DNA from: Ziziphus jujuba
Taxonomy: Eukaryota > Streptophyta > Magnoliopsida > Rosales > Rhamnaceae
NCBI RefSeq assembly: GCF_031755915.1
Contig: NC_083386.1
Coordinates: 15,919,001-15,983,000 of the forward strand
Direction: 5' to 3'
DNA: 64,000 bases
Each line of letters starts with the position of its first letter. Position 1 is the first letter of the stretch. The notes under the pieces are model-generated. The model had not been told where the DNA came from. It made no database searches and was given only the letters and a program-made list of their open reading frames with translations. Below are positions 1 to 13,805 of this stretch, one piece after another. Made by a program: the position numbers and the translations under genes.

Positions 1-504
1 GTAAGATTCTTGACATGTTCTCTTTATCTTTATAATTTGGGGTTTTGTGGTCATTAGTATTTAGAAGCCATAATCCTGCAAAAGTAATAATAAGAAAAAA
101 CATAAACTTGAGCATACTAGAGTTGGTCCAAATCCTTTTCTGTAAATTATCATCTTGTTTCAAGTTTTAGCATATCAAGTAGCTGCATAGCTCCATAGTT
201 TTATGAACCATAACCCTCTTAAGTAAATATCTTATATACTTAAAGATGGTCTGGCTTCCCAATCATGCCAACATGTAGGTGAATTTCACTTGTACTAAAA
301 AAGTACACACATTTGTTGAATTCCTGCTCATGTTTTTCTTTTTATTTGGGTGGTAGGAATTGGCTTTCTGTCGCAATGCTTTTTTTAGAACAGAATTACA
401 TTCATATTAGATTTTAGTTTTTCTATCCTTGATAAAGCAACATTTATCTTTCCGAAGGTTTTTAATCATAAAGTGTCTTGCAGATGGGACTTTTGTTTTT
501 ACAG

Positions 505-3500
505 AGGCAGTGTGGTTGAGCACCTTGATGGTCATACAGACATAGTTCACGAGCTGTTACACAGTGATTGGCTACCTTGGTCAGACTTAGAACCTCCTTA
601 ATACAATTCATTTTTTGCATGGTCTGTTGTTAACACATGATAGTTTGCAGGGGGATGAAACGAAGAGATTTGCTGTTGCGTCGCTATTGGAGAAGGGAGG
701 AAGATGGCACATATGGTATTTGTTTTCTGGATGAAATTAATTCCTAATATAAAGCTTTGAAGTCATGTTAGCTTGCTCTAACTTTTTTCTGTTTTTTCTT
801 GTTGTCCACAGTAATTTTATACCATTCTGTGTTCCACAAGATGTGTCATCCACATAAAGGCTACGTCCGCGCCTGCCTTAAAAGTAATGTATGCTTTTAT
901 ATTGGAAATGTACAATTGCATGACACATATCACAGGATATATGCAAGACACATAAGCTAAATGTTCTATTAACTTTCCTATATATTGATGGTAACTTGAC
1001 ATGGCGTCATAAACAAATTGTTTAACTTGTCTTGTTTTTGAATCCTTATAAACCCTATTTCTATTAATTTATTGAGTCTACACTTTTACATTTAAGATCC
1101 AATTTACATCCCATAGTTTGCATGGACCTGCAAATGAAGACAAAGGAGCTTGATATACATAGTTGGGTCTACTTCTTATCAGGCTTAAGCATTGGGGATT
1201 GTGAGTATGGTAACAACAATTTTTTATTCGCTTTTGATCCTCTTTGTTTGGTTACTCTTTATACATTGACATAGAAACACCATACAACAAATCGTGAATA
1301 ACATAATGTAATTTCTCTTTTCAAAGGTTAGGATTTTAGGTGGGAAATGGAAGGGAGTTTATGAGAGGAAAAGTCCCAGATACCTTTTAAAACAAACATC
1401 AATACTGCTCTTAGAACTTGTTCACGGTCGTTATGTTGTCTTTTAAGTCCTTTCATAATCAAGGAGGCGTGAAAATATTAAATTTAAATACAAGTAATGT
1501 GTTTGTCAATTCACTGTCGTTAACAAGTTGTAAAGAGGTAGAAAGTAGAGTTATTGTCCAATAGAGATGGTTAGTAATTAAGTATCAAATTTAGTTAGAC
1601 TTTTATACTATTTAGAAACTGAAACTTGAATTATTAATAATAAAACTTATTAAAAAAAAAAACTTAAGAAATTAGAAACTAGGCAAAAACACAGAAACTA
1701 GAGGAAAACACACTTTAGAAGTGTAGAGAGATTCAATAATGATAAACACTATGGCATATGACTTCACCACTAGCTAATCCATTTTAATCCTCTTTTGTAT
1801 AGACAACTATTTAGTTACTCACTATGTTAACCATACTTAACCCCACATTAATCAAAAGTCACTTTCACACACAATTGATCATATTCACATATAACAAACC
1901 ATATCTTTCAATCATGATTTAAACTAGATGAGAATTCATTAAGCTTTGTGATTAGTTATGAACATGGCATATTAATATAATTATCTTTCAATCAATTACA
2001 CTAACATGGAATTATTATAGATCCAATACCATAAATCCTATGTCAAGCTCATTATAGTATTTATGAACATGCATGAATTAGCTAGAAACATACAAGCATT
2101 AAGTGTAAGAATAAATTCTTAACATTAAATAAATAACCAAATAGGATCCAAAACAAAGCAGTTAAATCTTCATAGCTATAAGGGAAAACTCAATAAAAGC
2201 AACTAAACTAAACTTAATGTTCACAAATTCAAAGATCTAAAACAATAGAGATCGGAGAAAACAAATTAAAGAAGTAAAACAAGGGCTACTGAACAGTGTG
2301 ATGCTATCCCTTCCTCTTGTCGCCACCTCTCTATGCTAGAAACCTTTGTAAAATTGATTTTTAATCTCTCAAAAATCTCTGTTACTTCCTTCCTGTGGGA
2401 AAAGATGCTTGTAGACAAAGGTTTAAGCAACTTTCCTAAAGACTCTCCTTTGAAAAGTCAAATAAAAAAACAATGTGATTTTTGTCTTTATTTGTTTCCC
2501 TCTGTTGATGCTGCCGGTTCCGACTCCTTATAGGAGAGAATTTATTTTGGTTGCTTCTCTTAGTTTCCTAATATCTTTGATATGTGCTACTACTTTCCTT
2601 AATGCTGTTCACAGATTTTATTTATCTTTTGCTTCTAAATTCAAATTGGGAAACTAGCTAGAATCACTTCCTTAAAGCTTAAGATAGGCCTAATAAATTT
2701 AGAACAAACTATTTTTCTTTAATCTTTGCCAACAAATTAAGAAATCACAAAAATTAAGTTACAAAATTAAGAAATCACAAAATTAAGTTATTTCCACACT
2801 TCAAACATATATTTGGAAAATAATAAGCAATATATTATAGCATAAAACGTGTAAATTTTTATGCCTAACATAATGCTACTGAAATAGATAGCTATTCCAG
2901 CTCTCTGCATCATCAATTTCATTCTTCACAAACATTCCATTTTATGTATTCGATGGCCTACTTCATTGTTGCTTTCTTAACCTCTTCACCTGGGATTTGA
3001 ATATGTTTATTTTAGTGAGTTATGCTGGATTTTAGAATTATGTTTTATTCGGAATAGTCTTCTAAATATAGCATTGTACAAACATATAGGTGGAGGATAC
3101 GTTATAACTCCAGTAAACCAAGGCAAAATGTCACTTGTAAAACACATGCTTGCTATTGATTGGAAATTCTGGAAGCTATCTATCCGTCCATCATCAGCAA
3201 GAACGATAACCATCCGTATGCTTGAGAAACTTGCAGGTATTTTTTTATTGCCAAATAGCAATTGCATTTTTTTGGTTCCTTATCCATATTGGTTTTAGTA
3301 TGAAATCATCACAACTGCAAAGCTTTATCATTGCAGCATTGAGAGAGCTTTACAAGACTAAAAATGGTAATGAATCCTCGGAATTATCATGTGAAGAGTT
3401 GTCCAGAGAACTTGGATTACCCCAGAATGAAATGGAGGATATCAAGAATGTGGGTCAGTGCCCACAAGAAGTTAGGCAACTGGAGGGGATAGATGAGGTG

Positions 3501-5124
3501 GAAGGACCAGCTTCTAGCCATACAAGTCTAAAGGGACTAGATGATACTGGAGATGTGTTTTTCGATGTTCCTGAACCATCAGACTATGAGCAGTCCGATG
3601 GCGACTGGTCTCCAGAGCAGACAGATCTTTCTATGGTACTAACTTGTCGACAACACATGAACTTTTGCAAGTAGTTTAACAAACATTCATAACTGTAGAA
3701 GTAATGGAGGTACATTGTGCATAGAGTTTTGCTTTGCTTCTGTTTTCTGCTTATTAAAGTTCTGTTTATGCATATTAACTGCAGCTTTATTAAGGTAGTA
3801 AAATATTATTTTTCTTTATTTTTGAAGAGGATTTTATATTATACATGTTGATGATGGTAAATTTATAACATCAATGTTACGTAATTTGGAGGGGGGAAAA
3901 AGAGGATATATAGTTCGACAATTTGCTCCTTGGTTGTCTGCTTCATCATTCTGTTGTGCTTTGTAAAGGTTGAGACAAAATGATACAGTTTCACTTTTTT
4001 TTGTTAGGCATTCTAATGCTAGAATACTAGCTATATATGTATCTTACTTTTTTATACACTTAAAAAATGTTCTATAATTGGCGAATGTAATATACTGTTT
4101 GTTGACAGTGACACTGAATGTTAATATGTGCAGAATATGTACCCGTCCAAACTATCATCTGCTGCTGTTTTTGTGAAAAAACTTCAAGATCTCAGAGGTC
4201 AGTCCAGTTATGTTAATCAATGTTCTTACAAATGTATTATTTCCATCTTCAAACTAATTCTGACTAGATTGGTCCAAAAATTGGTCTTGCTGCAGTTCAA
4301 AAGATGGGTTATATGGATCTGCAAGATAGTGCCAGGGAAGAAAGTATCCCATGCTCCTATGGATCAACTCTTCAGATTGACCCAAATTGTGATTTACATT
4401 GCAGTTGCTCAGCAGCTGATCCTTCGACTTTCTTAATACGTGGGCAAAATTATTTGCGAGACAACCAGAAGGTTTTTCCTTCAGCTCTGGCTATGTTCTG
4501 GGAACAAATTTGTAGTAGAAATATCTACAACTCAAATAGTTGTCTTTCATTGAAAGTTTTAATGTCTAGCCAATACTAGCTTGCATAGGAGCTATAGTAG
4601 TCCAATTATGGCACAGAAAGATGGAAACATTACGGCATTTGTTTTGCAATAGCTGATTATTAAGTAGGATGATAGATGGGATTCGTTTGTACAGGGACAT
4701 GGATATGGAAAAATAAAAAACAGTCCATAGAATGTGGTTGTTCACGGTATTAGCAAGAATGGGAATCATCAATAAACAATGATGTTCAACTATATGTTAG
4801 TCCAAGATAGATGCAGTAAAAGATTACATTACTAAAATAGAATTACAAAACCCAAGTGTGAAAGAAGTTGAGAGAAAGCCAAACTCAAGGTTTTTTGGTG
4901 TTATAAAGTAAGCATGTTATTAAAAATTGAAACTTTCATTATTTGATTTCATGTTGTCTAAATGATGTTTCTATTTCACCAGGTCAAGGCTAAAGAAACC
5001 TTAATGCAACTGGTAGGTGCAGATTGGCTACAATCTAACAAGCGAGAAGATGATCTTGGTGGCCGTCCTGGTGGTATCGTTCAGGTATGATAGCTCATTT
5101 TCAACTAGTTTCTAATTGTCAAAT

Positions 5125-5160
<36 letters not shown>

Positions 5161-6229
5161 TCCTAATCTCTATAGCATCCCTTTATGCACAATATGGTAG
5201 AAATATCTAATTGTACAAGCTATATGACTTATGCAGAGATATGCAGAACGAGGCGGACCAGAATTCTTCTTTATTGTCAACATACAAGTAAGTTTCTTAA
5301 AATTGTAATCCTTAATTAAACCAAAAAAAAAAAAAAAAATTCACCATTTTTATTATTGAGAATCTGATCTTTTACTTTTAACACTAACCATGTATCAGTT
5401 CCCCGGAACAACTCAATACAACATAGCATTGTATTACATGATGAGAACTCCTCTGGAAGAAAATCCCATAGTAAATAGATTTGTCAATGGAGATAATGCC
5501 TATAGGAATTCCAGGTTTAAGCTAATCCCACACATTTCTAAGGTCAGTACCAGTTTTATATATATATATATATATATATGTGCATATATAACCAGTGTTA
5601 TTTTTGTTATCTTTACAATGCTTGCAATTGGTCTCCTCAGGGATCATGGATAGTCAAGCAGAGTGTGGGAAAGAAAGCATGCTTGTTGGGTCAGGCACTC
5701 GAAGTACGTTATTTCCGTGGGAAGAACTATTTAGAGGTAAGTTATTAAAATTGGTATAATGAGCTACAAACAGTTGTGAAACTTCGTACTTTATTGTTTT
5801 GCTCATTTACTCATGCACATACATATGCATACACATACACACATTTTTTAAGTACTCATTAGTTGGGTTTTTTGATGTTGTTGTCCTGGAATAACCTCCA
5901 AGTCTTCTGATAATAGCTTGCAATCGACGTCGGATCTTCAACAGTGGCAAGGGGAGTGGCTAATCTTGTTCTTGGTTACCTCACCAATCTGATCATAGAG
6001 ATGGCATTTTTGATACAGGTATATCAGTTACATGAATGTGCGCCATGAACAAATGAAAGCAGATAAAAAAAATAAAAAATACTATATGCATTTTCTTGTT
6101 TATGATATGGGGGTGTGATTGTGCTTATTGCAGGCCAATACAGAAGAGGAGCTCCCTGAAATCCTGATTGGAACATGTAGACTTAACCATTTGGATACTT
6201 CCAAATCTGTCCTCTCAACATTATTTTGA
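505..6229 (+). CDS. EDR2-like protein (START + DUF1336), 5'-partial, 13 exons in window
   Basis: Exons by GT-AG splicing and phase: 505-579, 651-715, 812-883, 3090-3236, 3337-3635, 4134-4197, 4296-4471, 4983-5084, 5237-5287, 5399-5542, 5641-5736, 5917-6018, 6134-6229 (TGA). They join without frame breaks into 495 residues. The first exons encode the START C-terminal half (DWLPW, then RRYWRREEDGTY, then KGYVRAC). An acidic linker (FFDVPEPSDYE) follows. The rest is the EDR2 C-terminal domain (FLIRGQNYL, REDDLGGRPGGIVQ, GGPEFFFIVNIQ, ALYYMMRTPLEENP, ANLVLGYLTNLIIEMAFLIQ). Known members carry PH, START and DUF1336 domains, bind phosphoinositides at endomembranes, and (EDR2) restrain salicylate-dependent cell death. 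The PH domain and start codon lie left of the window, which opens on a GTAAG donor. The subtype resembles the At3g54800/At5g35180 branch more than EDR2 itself. Family assignment is firm; the function of this paralogue is inferred. Confidence 0.95.
884..3089 (+). other. Large 2.2-kb intron with probable inserted repeat DNA
   Basis: This intron separates the exon ending KGYVRACLK from the exon starting GGYVITPV, far longer than the other introns of the gene. Phase is kept across it (A|GT), so it is spliced out whole. About 1,330-2,860 looks inserted: AT-rich, with short ORFs of no recognisable family. Within it 2,732-2,790 is a 29-30 bp unit repeated twice in tandem (core aattaagaaatcacaaaa). 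I see no TIRs, LTRs or target duplication, so the element type is open. Confidence 0.5.
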
Positions 6230-7698
6230 CACAGAAAACCAATAATGTTTGTGAAGGCAGATGCCCAAAAAAAAATGACCATAGTCAAGGCACAAAGATG
6301 ATGTCATGTGTATAGAAATGGTTCATCCTTTTGGAATTTGTTTTTTCTGGTGTATAAACAGTCACTTATTTTCAATCCAATCTGATTGAAATTTGTCAAT
6401 TCTCATTCTTCGGTTCTGCGAATCTTTAATCTTTAATTGTGGCTCATTCTTCAATCACTCGTTGTGATTGGTAAAAACTGTAATCATCTATAATGGATAA
6501 TATCAATAATCAACAAATATATACATATATATACATATTTTTTTTTATTTCCCCGATTTCTGAGAACAATAAGAGTATTCCTGGTTATGTGCTATTTTTT
6601 TTTTTTTTCTTTTTTTCTTTTTTTCATGTGAATATGTGCTAATGTCTGTCAATTCAGTAGAAAGTACTAAAAAATGGATACATGAACCTAACAAAGGGAG
6701 TCAGACTAGCCCAACTACATTTCATTTTAACTCTTTTATATTCCCACTGGGCTAGCAGGTTTCAGAGCCCAATAAAGCTTTAGCAGATATCCTAAATTTG
6801 AATCTCTCGCTTAGATTTTTAAAAATTAAATAAAATCAATGACTTCATTGATGTACTCTGCGTTATAATTTTCTATGATTATTAAGTTGAAATCATTAAT
6901 CTAACCATACCCTCCAAAATTTTTCTTTAAAAAAAATAATTAGCAAAATCAATCAGCATTTATTTTTTCTTTTTTCTTTCATGCAATGATTCGATGTCTG
7001 AAAGTGGAGCCAAATATGCATGACATTTTCTTCCAAATTAATGCATAATACAAACTTCAAAATACAAAAATATATCATTGCATGTTATACATAATTGCAT
7101 ATTGATAAAGTCACAAACAAGGCCAAAAATTCCCATATTCTACAGCTAGGGTCCCGGTGGGAGACATTTTCACGTACATATCACAGCTTAGTATAAAATA
7201 AATAAATAAATAAAATGAACTAACAGTTTCCCAATCTGATCCCAAAATTGGACTTTTTTTTCTGTACCACTTAATTATACAATCCAGTTTATCAAACACT
7301 TGCTGTGCAGCAACCTGAATGTCCATTAAGGCTTCGCGTGTGGCCACCCCCATGACACGGTGGCTACCTTCACCTTCTTCTTTTCCGTTCCTTGCTTTAC
7401 ACATCACAAATTACTACAACTTTTTTGCCCAAAAATAAAATTATCAACAATCACCAACACTGTCTTTTCAAATGTGGCCACAAATACTTCCATTTTGCAT
7501 ATGCACCAGAAGCTGATGCGACTTGCAGCCTACTTATGATTTGCACTTCAAAAGGGTAGCTATCAAAAGCTTCATTAGGATTTTTTTTTTTTTTTTCCCC
7601 TCTTTTATCATCTTTGATATGTCATTAGTTTGCTCCTTTAGAGTCATTACAGGTATACACAATCTATGTTTGCCCATTTGATTTTGAGTCTTTGTTTT

Positions 7699-7729
<31 letters not shown>

Positions 7730-8346
7730 AACCTCATTGTCTCTATATCACCTTCAAGAGTTTTCTTTTTTTCAATTTTCCATGCATATTATTGGTATCT
7801 GTCAGCCTGTAAGTAATGGGTCTAGTGGACCTCTAATATGATAGAGCCAAAAAAATAATAATAAAAATGAGGATACGAAATTCCTCCTGACAACCCACCA
7901 TTGACAAAGATTTGTCACTGTCGTTGGGTGGCCGAGCTTGCATTTTATTTGATAACCCAAAGCTTCTGGGTTTGAGCTTTGTAACTGGTTCAAATGTTTT
8001 TACACCTTAATTACCAGTGGCAATTTCTGGATTTGGGCTTGAAATACACACCATTTGACTTTTCCTTTATTTTTATTTTTTTTTATCTTTTCGATAAGGA
8101 TACTCCACATTGCTTGGTAAAGTTTTTGTTTTTTTATCATATATGACTTAGTAACCTTAGGTTTTATGTTTCGTTAGGTTAAAATTTGATGCTTGCAATA
8201 ATTCCCATCCGATCCCTTGAGTTACAAAAAAGAAGATAATAATAATAATAATGAGTATGATGAATATGATGATGTTATATATATTTCTAAGTTTCTTTAA
8301 AACAAATTATGAGCATCACTTAACATCCTTTCCTAATTTTAAAATA

Positions 8347-8377
<31 letters not shown>

Positions 8378-8560
8378 AGTTAATCTCAGATTAAAATGAT
8401 TTATTTTTTTTTAGAATCAAATTTTAAATCTTAATTTTTAATTCTATTATTTAGGTTAAAAAATAATAAAATCCAATCCAAGTGTAAAAATCGAATGTCA
8501 TAATTTAAATGTTGATTTTAAAAAAAAATCATACCGTCCTAACCTTAGCCTTTTCATGTG

Positions 8561-8601
<41 letters not shown>

Positions 8602-8968
8602 GGGCAGGGAGGAGAAACAAAACTCCAAAAGCAATATTATTAAGCTTAGGGCAAATTTTATTTGAACATTTTCAACTTTGCAATAATAATATTTAGAAAT
8701 ATATTTTTCAAAAATTATTATTAACTTTTTTTTAGTTTTTTATATATTTTAAAACAGACTCATATGGCAATTTTTACCAATTAATTTTAATAATTCAATG
8801 GTAAAAAGAGTTTGAAAATTAGTATTTTATGATTGAATAATATTCTGAAAATACAATTTTGATCTTTACTTACTAAAGTTAACTTGTAAAAATTGATAAA
8901 TAGGAAATTAATAATAATTTTTCAGAATTATAAGTTGACATATAATTAGAATGAAAGGGTACAAATGA
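6230..8968. other. 3' flank of EDR2-like gene and AT-rich intergenic DNA
   Basis: The first roughly 200 bases are presumably the 3' UTR. The rest is AT-rich with homopolymer runs (T24 near 7,706), a (TA)n(GA)n tract near 8,563-8,602 and ATA/TGA repeats near 8,240-8,270. A minus-strand ORF at 7,111-7,407 has slightly higher GC but no family I recognise. Confidence 0.6.
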
Positions 8969-9142
8969 AATTTTCCCTTAAACTTATACATGTGAGACCA
9001 TATTTTTAGGTTTTTTTTTTTTTTTTTAACCTTCTTTACTATACTTGTACAAATTTTCCTTTAAACTTATATATGTGAGACCATATTTTTAGTTTTCTTT
9101 TTTTTTTTATTATATTTTTAACCTTCTTTACTGTACTTGTAG
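8969..9142. repeat. Tandem duplication, two copies of about 80-90 bp
   Basis: Copies 8,969-9,049 and 9,051-9,142 share cttaaacttata, then gtgagaccatatttttag, a T-rich tract, and aaccttctttact with tacttgta at the end. They differ by a few substitutions and by the length of the T tract. Confidence 0.75.
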
Positions 9143-9221
9143 ACTATTAGGACTATATGTATATATATATATATATATGGCAACGGAAATCCTTAAAATT
9201 TTAAAAATTATCATTTAGGGG

Positions 9222-10003
9222 GTGTATTCAATTTAGAATTTGAAAGATATTAAAATTGTTTAAAAGTTTAGAGGTATTCAATTAGAATTTTATAAATTCT
9301 TTTAAAATCTAGAGGTATCCAAAATGTCATTGATTTTAAAAAAATTTTAAAAAATGATAGATTTTAATGGATTCAAAAGGATTTTAAAAGTAAAATTGTG
9401 AAGAAAATTGTCAATATAAATACAGTCTTAATTCCAAAGATTTCGTTGGATTCTTATCAATTCTTTATAAAATCTATGAAAAAGATTAAAAATAAGATGT
9501 TACATCAGGATTAGGAATATGTATATATATATATGGGGTAATGGAAATCCCTAAAATTTGAAAAATTATCACTGAGATGGTATATTCATTTTAGAGTTTA
9601 AATAATTTTAAAATTATTTAAAAGTTTAGAGGTATTCAATTTAAATTTTATATGAGTCTATACAAATCTAATGATATTCAATTCAGATTTTGTAAAAATC
9701 TATTAAAATCCATATATATTCAGTTATAACTTTGTAAAATTCTTTTAAAATCTAGAGGTATTCAAAAAGTTATTAATTTTAAAAGATTTTTAAAAAATGA
9801 TAAATTTTAATGGATTTGAAAGGATTTTAAAAGTAAAATTATGAAGAAAATTGTCAATATATATGAAATCTAGTTTTAATTTCAAAGATTTTGTTAAATT
9901 ATTATAAATTATTTATAGAATCTATAAAACTTCATAACAATTCATCAAATCCTTTAAAATGTATATCTCATTTTAAGTACATTAAACTCTAAATTGAATA
10001 CAC
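9222..10003. mobile_element. Non-autonomous DNA transposon (MITE) with 16-bp terminal inverted repeats
   Basis: The left end gtgtattcaatttaga (9,222-9,237) is the exact reverse complement of 9,988-10,003. The interior is AT-rich, non-coding and itself duplicated: a second start-like copy (ggtatattcattttagagt) lies near 9,578, and the block with gaggtattcaa and gaagaaaattgtcaatat recurs about 430 bp apart. This suggests two related copies, one nested or partly tandem. I could not settle a target-site duplication, so the superfamily is open. Confidence 0.65.
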
Positions 10004-12259
10004 TCTTGTTGTTCTTTGAAAGTTTCAATAATTATTATTTACCAGCTTTGAAGTTGATTTTTAATAAAATTGATTTTTGTAAAGTTTATTTCACCTATGT
10101 GTTAAAATAAAAATTATATAATTATTCTAATCATTTACTTTATGATATTGTATATTAAAAAACATCATCTACTATAAATTTGATTTATATAATGATAAAC
10201 AATATAATTAAAAAATAAACAAATTACATTTTTAATATATATACATATCTATATTGTATAAAAAGATAATAAAATAAAGTTTTGATATTTATTTTGACAT
10301 TAAAGAGTAAACTAGAGTTTTTACAAATCAGTTTATTAAAAATTAACTTCATGTATGATAAATGATGAATTTTTTCAAACCTCAAGGGTGTAGGTAATGA
10401 TTTTTCAAATTCCAAGGGTGTCAATCAAATTTTATCAAATCTCACGGATGTAGATGAAATTTTTTCATATATTGTAATCAACTTTTAAATTACTTAATTA
10501 AACAAAATTAAAAATGTATTGGTGGATTATATAAATTTAGCAAAATACTAAAATTCTGCAAGAATAAAGAGAATTTTATATAGATTAAAGTAAACTCCAA
10601 TATATTTCTAAATTACCTTTAAAATCTAAAGGCTCATAAAAAAAGATCTTAATAATTTTCTATTAAAGTAGCCTGATGTGAGAATTCCTATATGTATACT
10701 TATGTATTATAGACATTGGCAAATTATATACCAATCAAAAACAAACAAAATTTGTCTCCTTTTTTTTATTATATATTTTCCATTAAAGCATTTACAGTAG
10801 AGAAAAGAGTGGGGACAAAAAAAATTAATGTATTTTTTTGATGAAAAAAATATTAATTTAATGTTGATACAAAGAATATTCAAAGTTCTGAATAGTACTA
10901 CCGACATTAGCTCTGAAGCACATAACCAGCCAAAAAAAAAACATGGTCCATCAAAATTTAATTATTTGAGCATAAATCAGTAAAATGTCTCTTTTCTTAA
11001 CAACAAAATAAATGAATGAAAAAGAAAATAGTGAAAATAACATCAGAAAAATGGCAACACCAAAAAACTACATGATAAGGGCCATAAAATATGTGGGAGA
11101 AAAACTATGCCTTTTAAATCAAAAACTGATGGGCACAGTGCCTCCCCTTTGTCCCTACCATTGGAGTCGTCCCCTCAATCCTTTCAAAAAAAGTATGGGA
11201 TGCCACTCTTCATATGCCACCATTTTCAACTATACATTTTTTTTTTTTTTTTGAAAATGTTGTAATATATACATATACATATATAAGTATAAGAATTCGA
11301 ATTTAGAACCGTTATACCAGAAAATATGATTTTACACTAGGTGCAATTGAAATATACACCTTTTTTTTTCTTTTTTTTTTTATATATATTGTCATTGAAT
11401 TGTACACTTGAATGTCCTAAACCCGTAACCCATAAACTTGGATTGTCCATAATACCCTTGCTCAACCATCTGAAATGCACCGAATTCCAAGGTCAAATGC
11501 AGCATTTGACTCTGTCCATAAAATAAATGTATAAAATTATAAATTCCATTCAAAAACGTGGTCCCTACGTTGTGTAGATTGATTGAAGCAACCATGTGGC
11601 ACGTGGCTTGATTGGATGATGGTTTTTATTTTTTATTATTATTATTTTATTTATTTTAATATTTAGGAAGAAAAAGAGAAGAATTAAGGAAGGTCGTTTT
11701 TCTTAAAATTATATTTAATGTAATTTTCTAGCAAAAATCTCACGTGTTAGCTTCGGTAATCATGTCCCTGTTCCCGGCGCTTATAACGCTAATAAAAATG
11801 TTTTAAAAAACTATTTTCCACATCACATCATCATAAGTTGATTACGTGGCACCATCACATGTGGCTTTTTCATTCTCATTTTCTTTTTTGGTTTTGGGAT
11901 CCAGCACACATGTTTTTGCATGAGAGCATGTTGAAAGATGCCCCAAAATCATTATCGTCCATTTCCTTATTACTTTAAAAAAAAAAAAACAAACCGATAT
12001 TTTGTCATATTTTGACAAAATTCCTCCTTGTTATGTGACAAAAAGTATTAGTCCTTGGTATTTCTAACATTTTGACATGTATTTTGGGGTCATCTACTTT
12101 GAAACTTCCCTAAGTGATATCCATTGAAAATAATCTAGCTGGAGGACAAATACATAATTGTACACAATGGTTTGCATGTTTGTAGTCTAAATATGAGTTT
12201 TTCAAAATAAAATCTGTCAAATTTGGTTGATGTATTAATATTAAATATCTTTTCTTTTA

Positions 12260-12290
<31 letters not shown>

Positions 12291-13139
12291 TTTACAAAGT
12301 ATTAAGTATAGTCTGGACATAACGTTAGTATTTGTTTTACTTTTATGGGATTTATAAAACTTAAAATTAAAATTATTTTCAAATTACTTAATGAGCAAAT
12401 CACATAAAGATAAACGAAATATAAAATCATGGGCATGCAGATATTTTAAAAATAAAATATTATAATTATGATTTAATTTTTTTATGGTAGGTTTTATTCA
12501 ACAGTTTATTTTGGGCCTGTAAGATCTTACTAATGATAATATGACTCCTTATTTCAGAAGAGATAAAAAGAAAAAGAAAATGATAATAAAATCCCAATTG
12601 ATTATAGGTATGATGATGTTTAATAGATGATTTATGACTATATTTTAAACGTATTTAGAGATTTTCCATGCTAATATGACCCTTAAAGTGGAGGAATTAT
12701 AATACGAAAAAAAAAAACTATTAGAGACTAGTATTAAAAATTAAATTGAAAAAAATTAGTGTTTTTAATTTTTAAGTAAAACAATAAAATATACATATTC
12801 TTTGAAAGTACGAATTAACACAATGTTATGAATAATATTAAAAATATCTTTTAGTGTACAAAAATGTCAATTATTTTGTTGGTTAATAATATTGATATAT
12901 TTAAAATATACATATATATATATATAAAGTTTTTAAAAAATTAAATATAAATCAATTAAATAATAATATATGTATATTTTGATAGATTAAATCATACTTT
13001 AATATTATTTCAATTTATATATCTTATACAAATAATATTAACTTCATCTACGAATTTAAAATGTTTTACTTAGCTTGCAATGGACCTTTATTAAAACTAA
13101 TTTAAAATAAAATTAAACTAAGGCAAATAATTCGATTAT
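10004..13139. other. AT-rich intergenic DNA, no gene seen
   Basis: This stretch has short spurious ORFs, (TA)n tracts (about 12,271-12,290) and poly-T runs. The segment 10,620-10,690 (ggctcataaaa, gatcttaataattttctatta) is a distant copy of the repeat unit at 35,802-36,005. No coding exon, RNA gene or bounded element is supported. Confidence 0.6.
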
Positions 13140-13805
13140 ATTTAAAATGTCAACGGTCGAAAAATGCGGATAACAACGGAAAACCGTTGGAGATACGGAG
13201 TCAGCGTCACGGGAGTCAAAAACAGAGGCACCGACGCGGTTATAATCCCACTGCATGGTTTTCTGTACCCCAGCAACCTTCCGTAGCCGGTAAACAAACC
13301 GGATGTCAGACATGTCACCTCTTACACCCGGTTAACCCTGTCGGTGAGCACAACTGTCGGCACCGACACGCCAGATTTATTCCCGGTTTTTTATCATTTT
13401 CCTTTTCTTCCTTCTTTTTTGTTTTTTTTTTTTTTTTGTTGCTTTCAGTAATTTCAGCTTTACAGTTATAAAAGACAAAATAAATAAATAAAAATAAATA
13501 TTTTGTACTTTTTTATATTTCATTGTACCTTCCAAGAGGGCTCTTCTCCTTGGGATTCCCGTTCCGTTAAGGAATTAGAGCGTGATTAGCTGCATATCGG
13601 CGTACGGTAACACACCTGTGTTTGGGTATCGAATGGGCAGAGATTTGTGGAGACGTGGGACCCTTAGATGTTGTTTTCTGTTCCTTAGGTGAGGCGTACT
13701 TAATCGAAACCCGCACGTGACTTACAACTAATGGAAAAGGGACATGTGCCACCGGCCACTTGATCTTCACCTTGTTCTGGCCACCGTACCACTTCACTTT
13801 GCAAG
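13140..13805. promoter_or_regulatory. GC-richer intergenic island with MSA-like palindrome
   Basis: Base composition rises sharply against the flanks at 13,150-13,390 and 13,545-13,805. Motifs seen: caacgg at 13,151; the palindrome caacggaaaaccgttg at 13,174-13,189, containing the AACGG core of mitosis-specific activator / three-repeat MYB sites in both orientations; gacgcggt near 13,232 (CGCG, CAMTA-type); and cacgtga near 13,713 (G-box). Local ORFs match no family. It could be a distal regulatory element or the promoter of an unrecognised transcript. Confidence 0.35.

Noticed and set aside
1330..2860. Retrotransposon inserted antisense in the EDR2-like intron
   Set aside because: The composition suggests inserted DNA, but no LTR, primer site or coding motif could be shown, so it is described only as probable inserted repeat.
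7111..7407. 98-codon minus-strand ORF with a somewhat protein-like middle
   Set aside because: No family recognised, no convincing partner exons, and it ends in low-complexity sequence.
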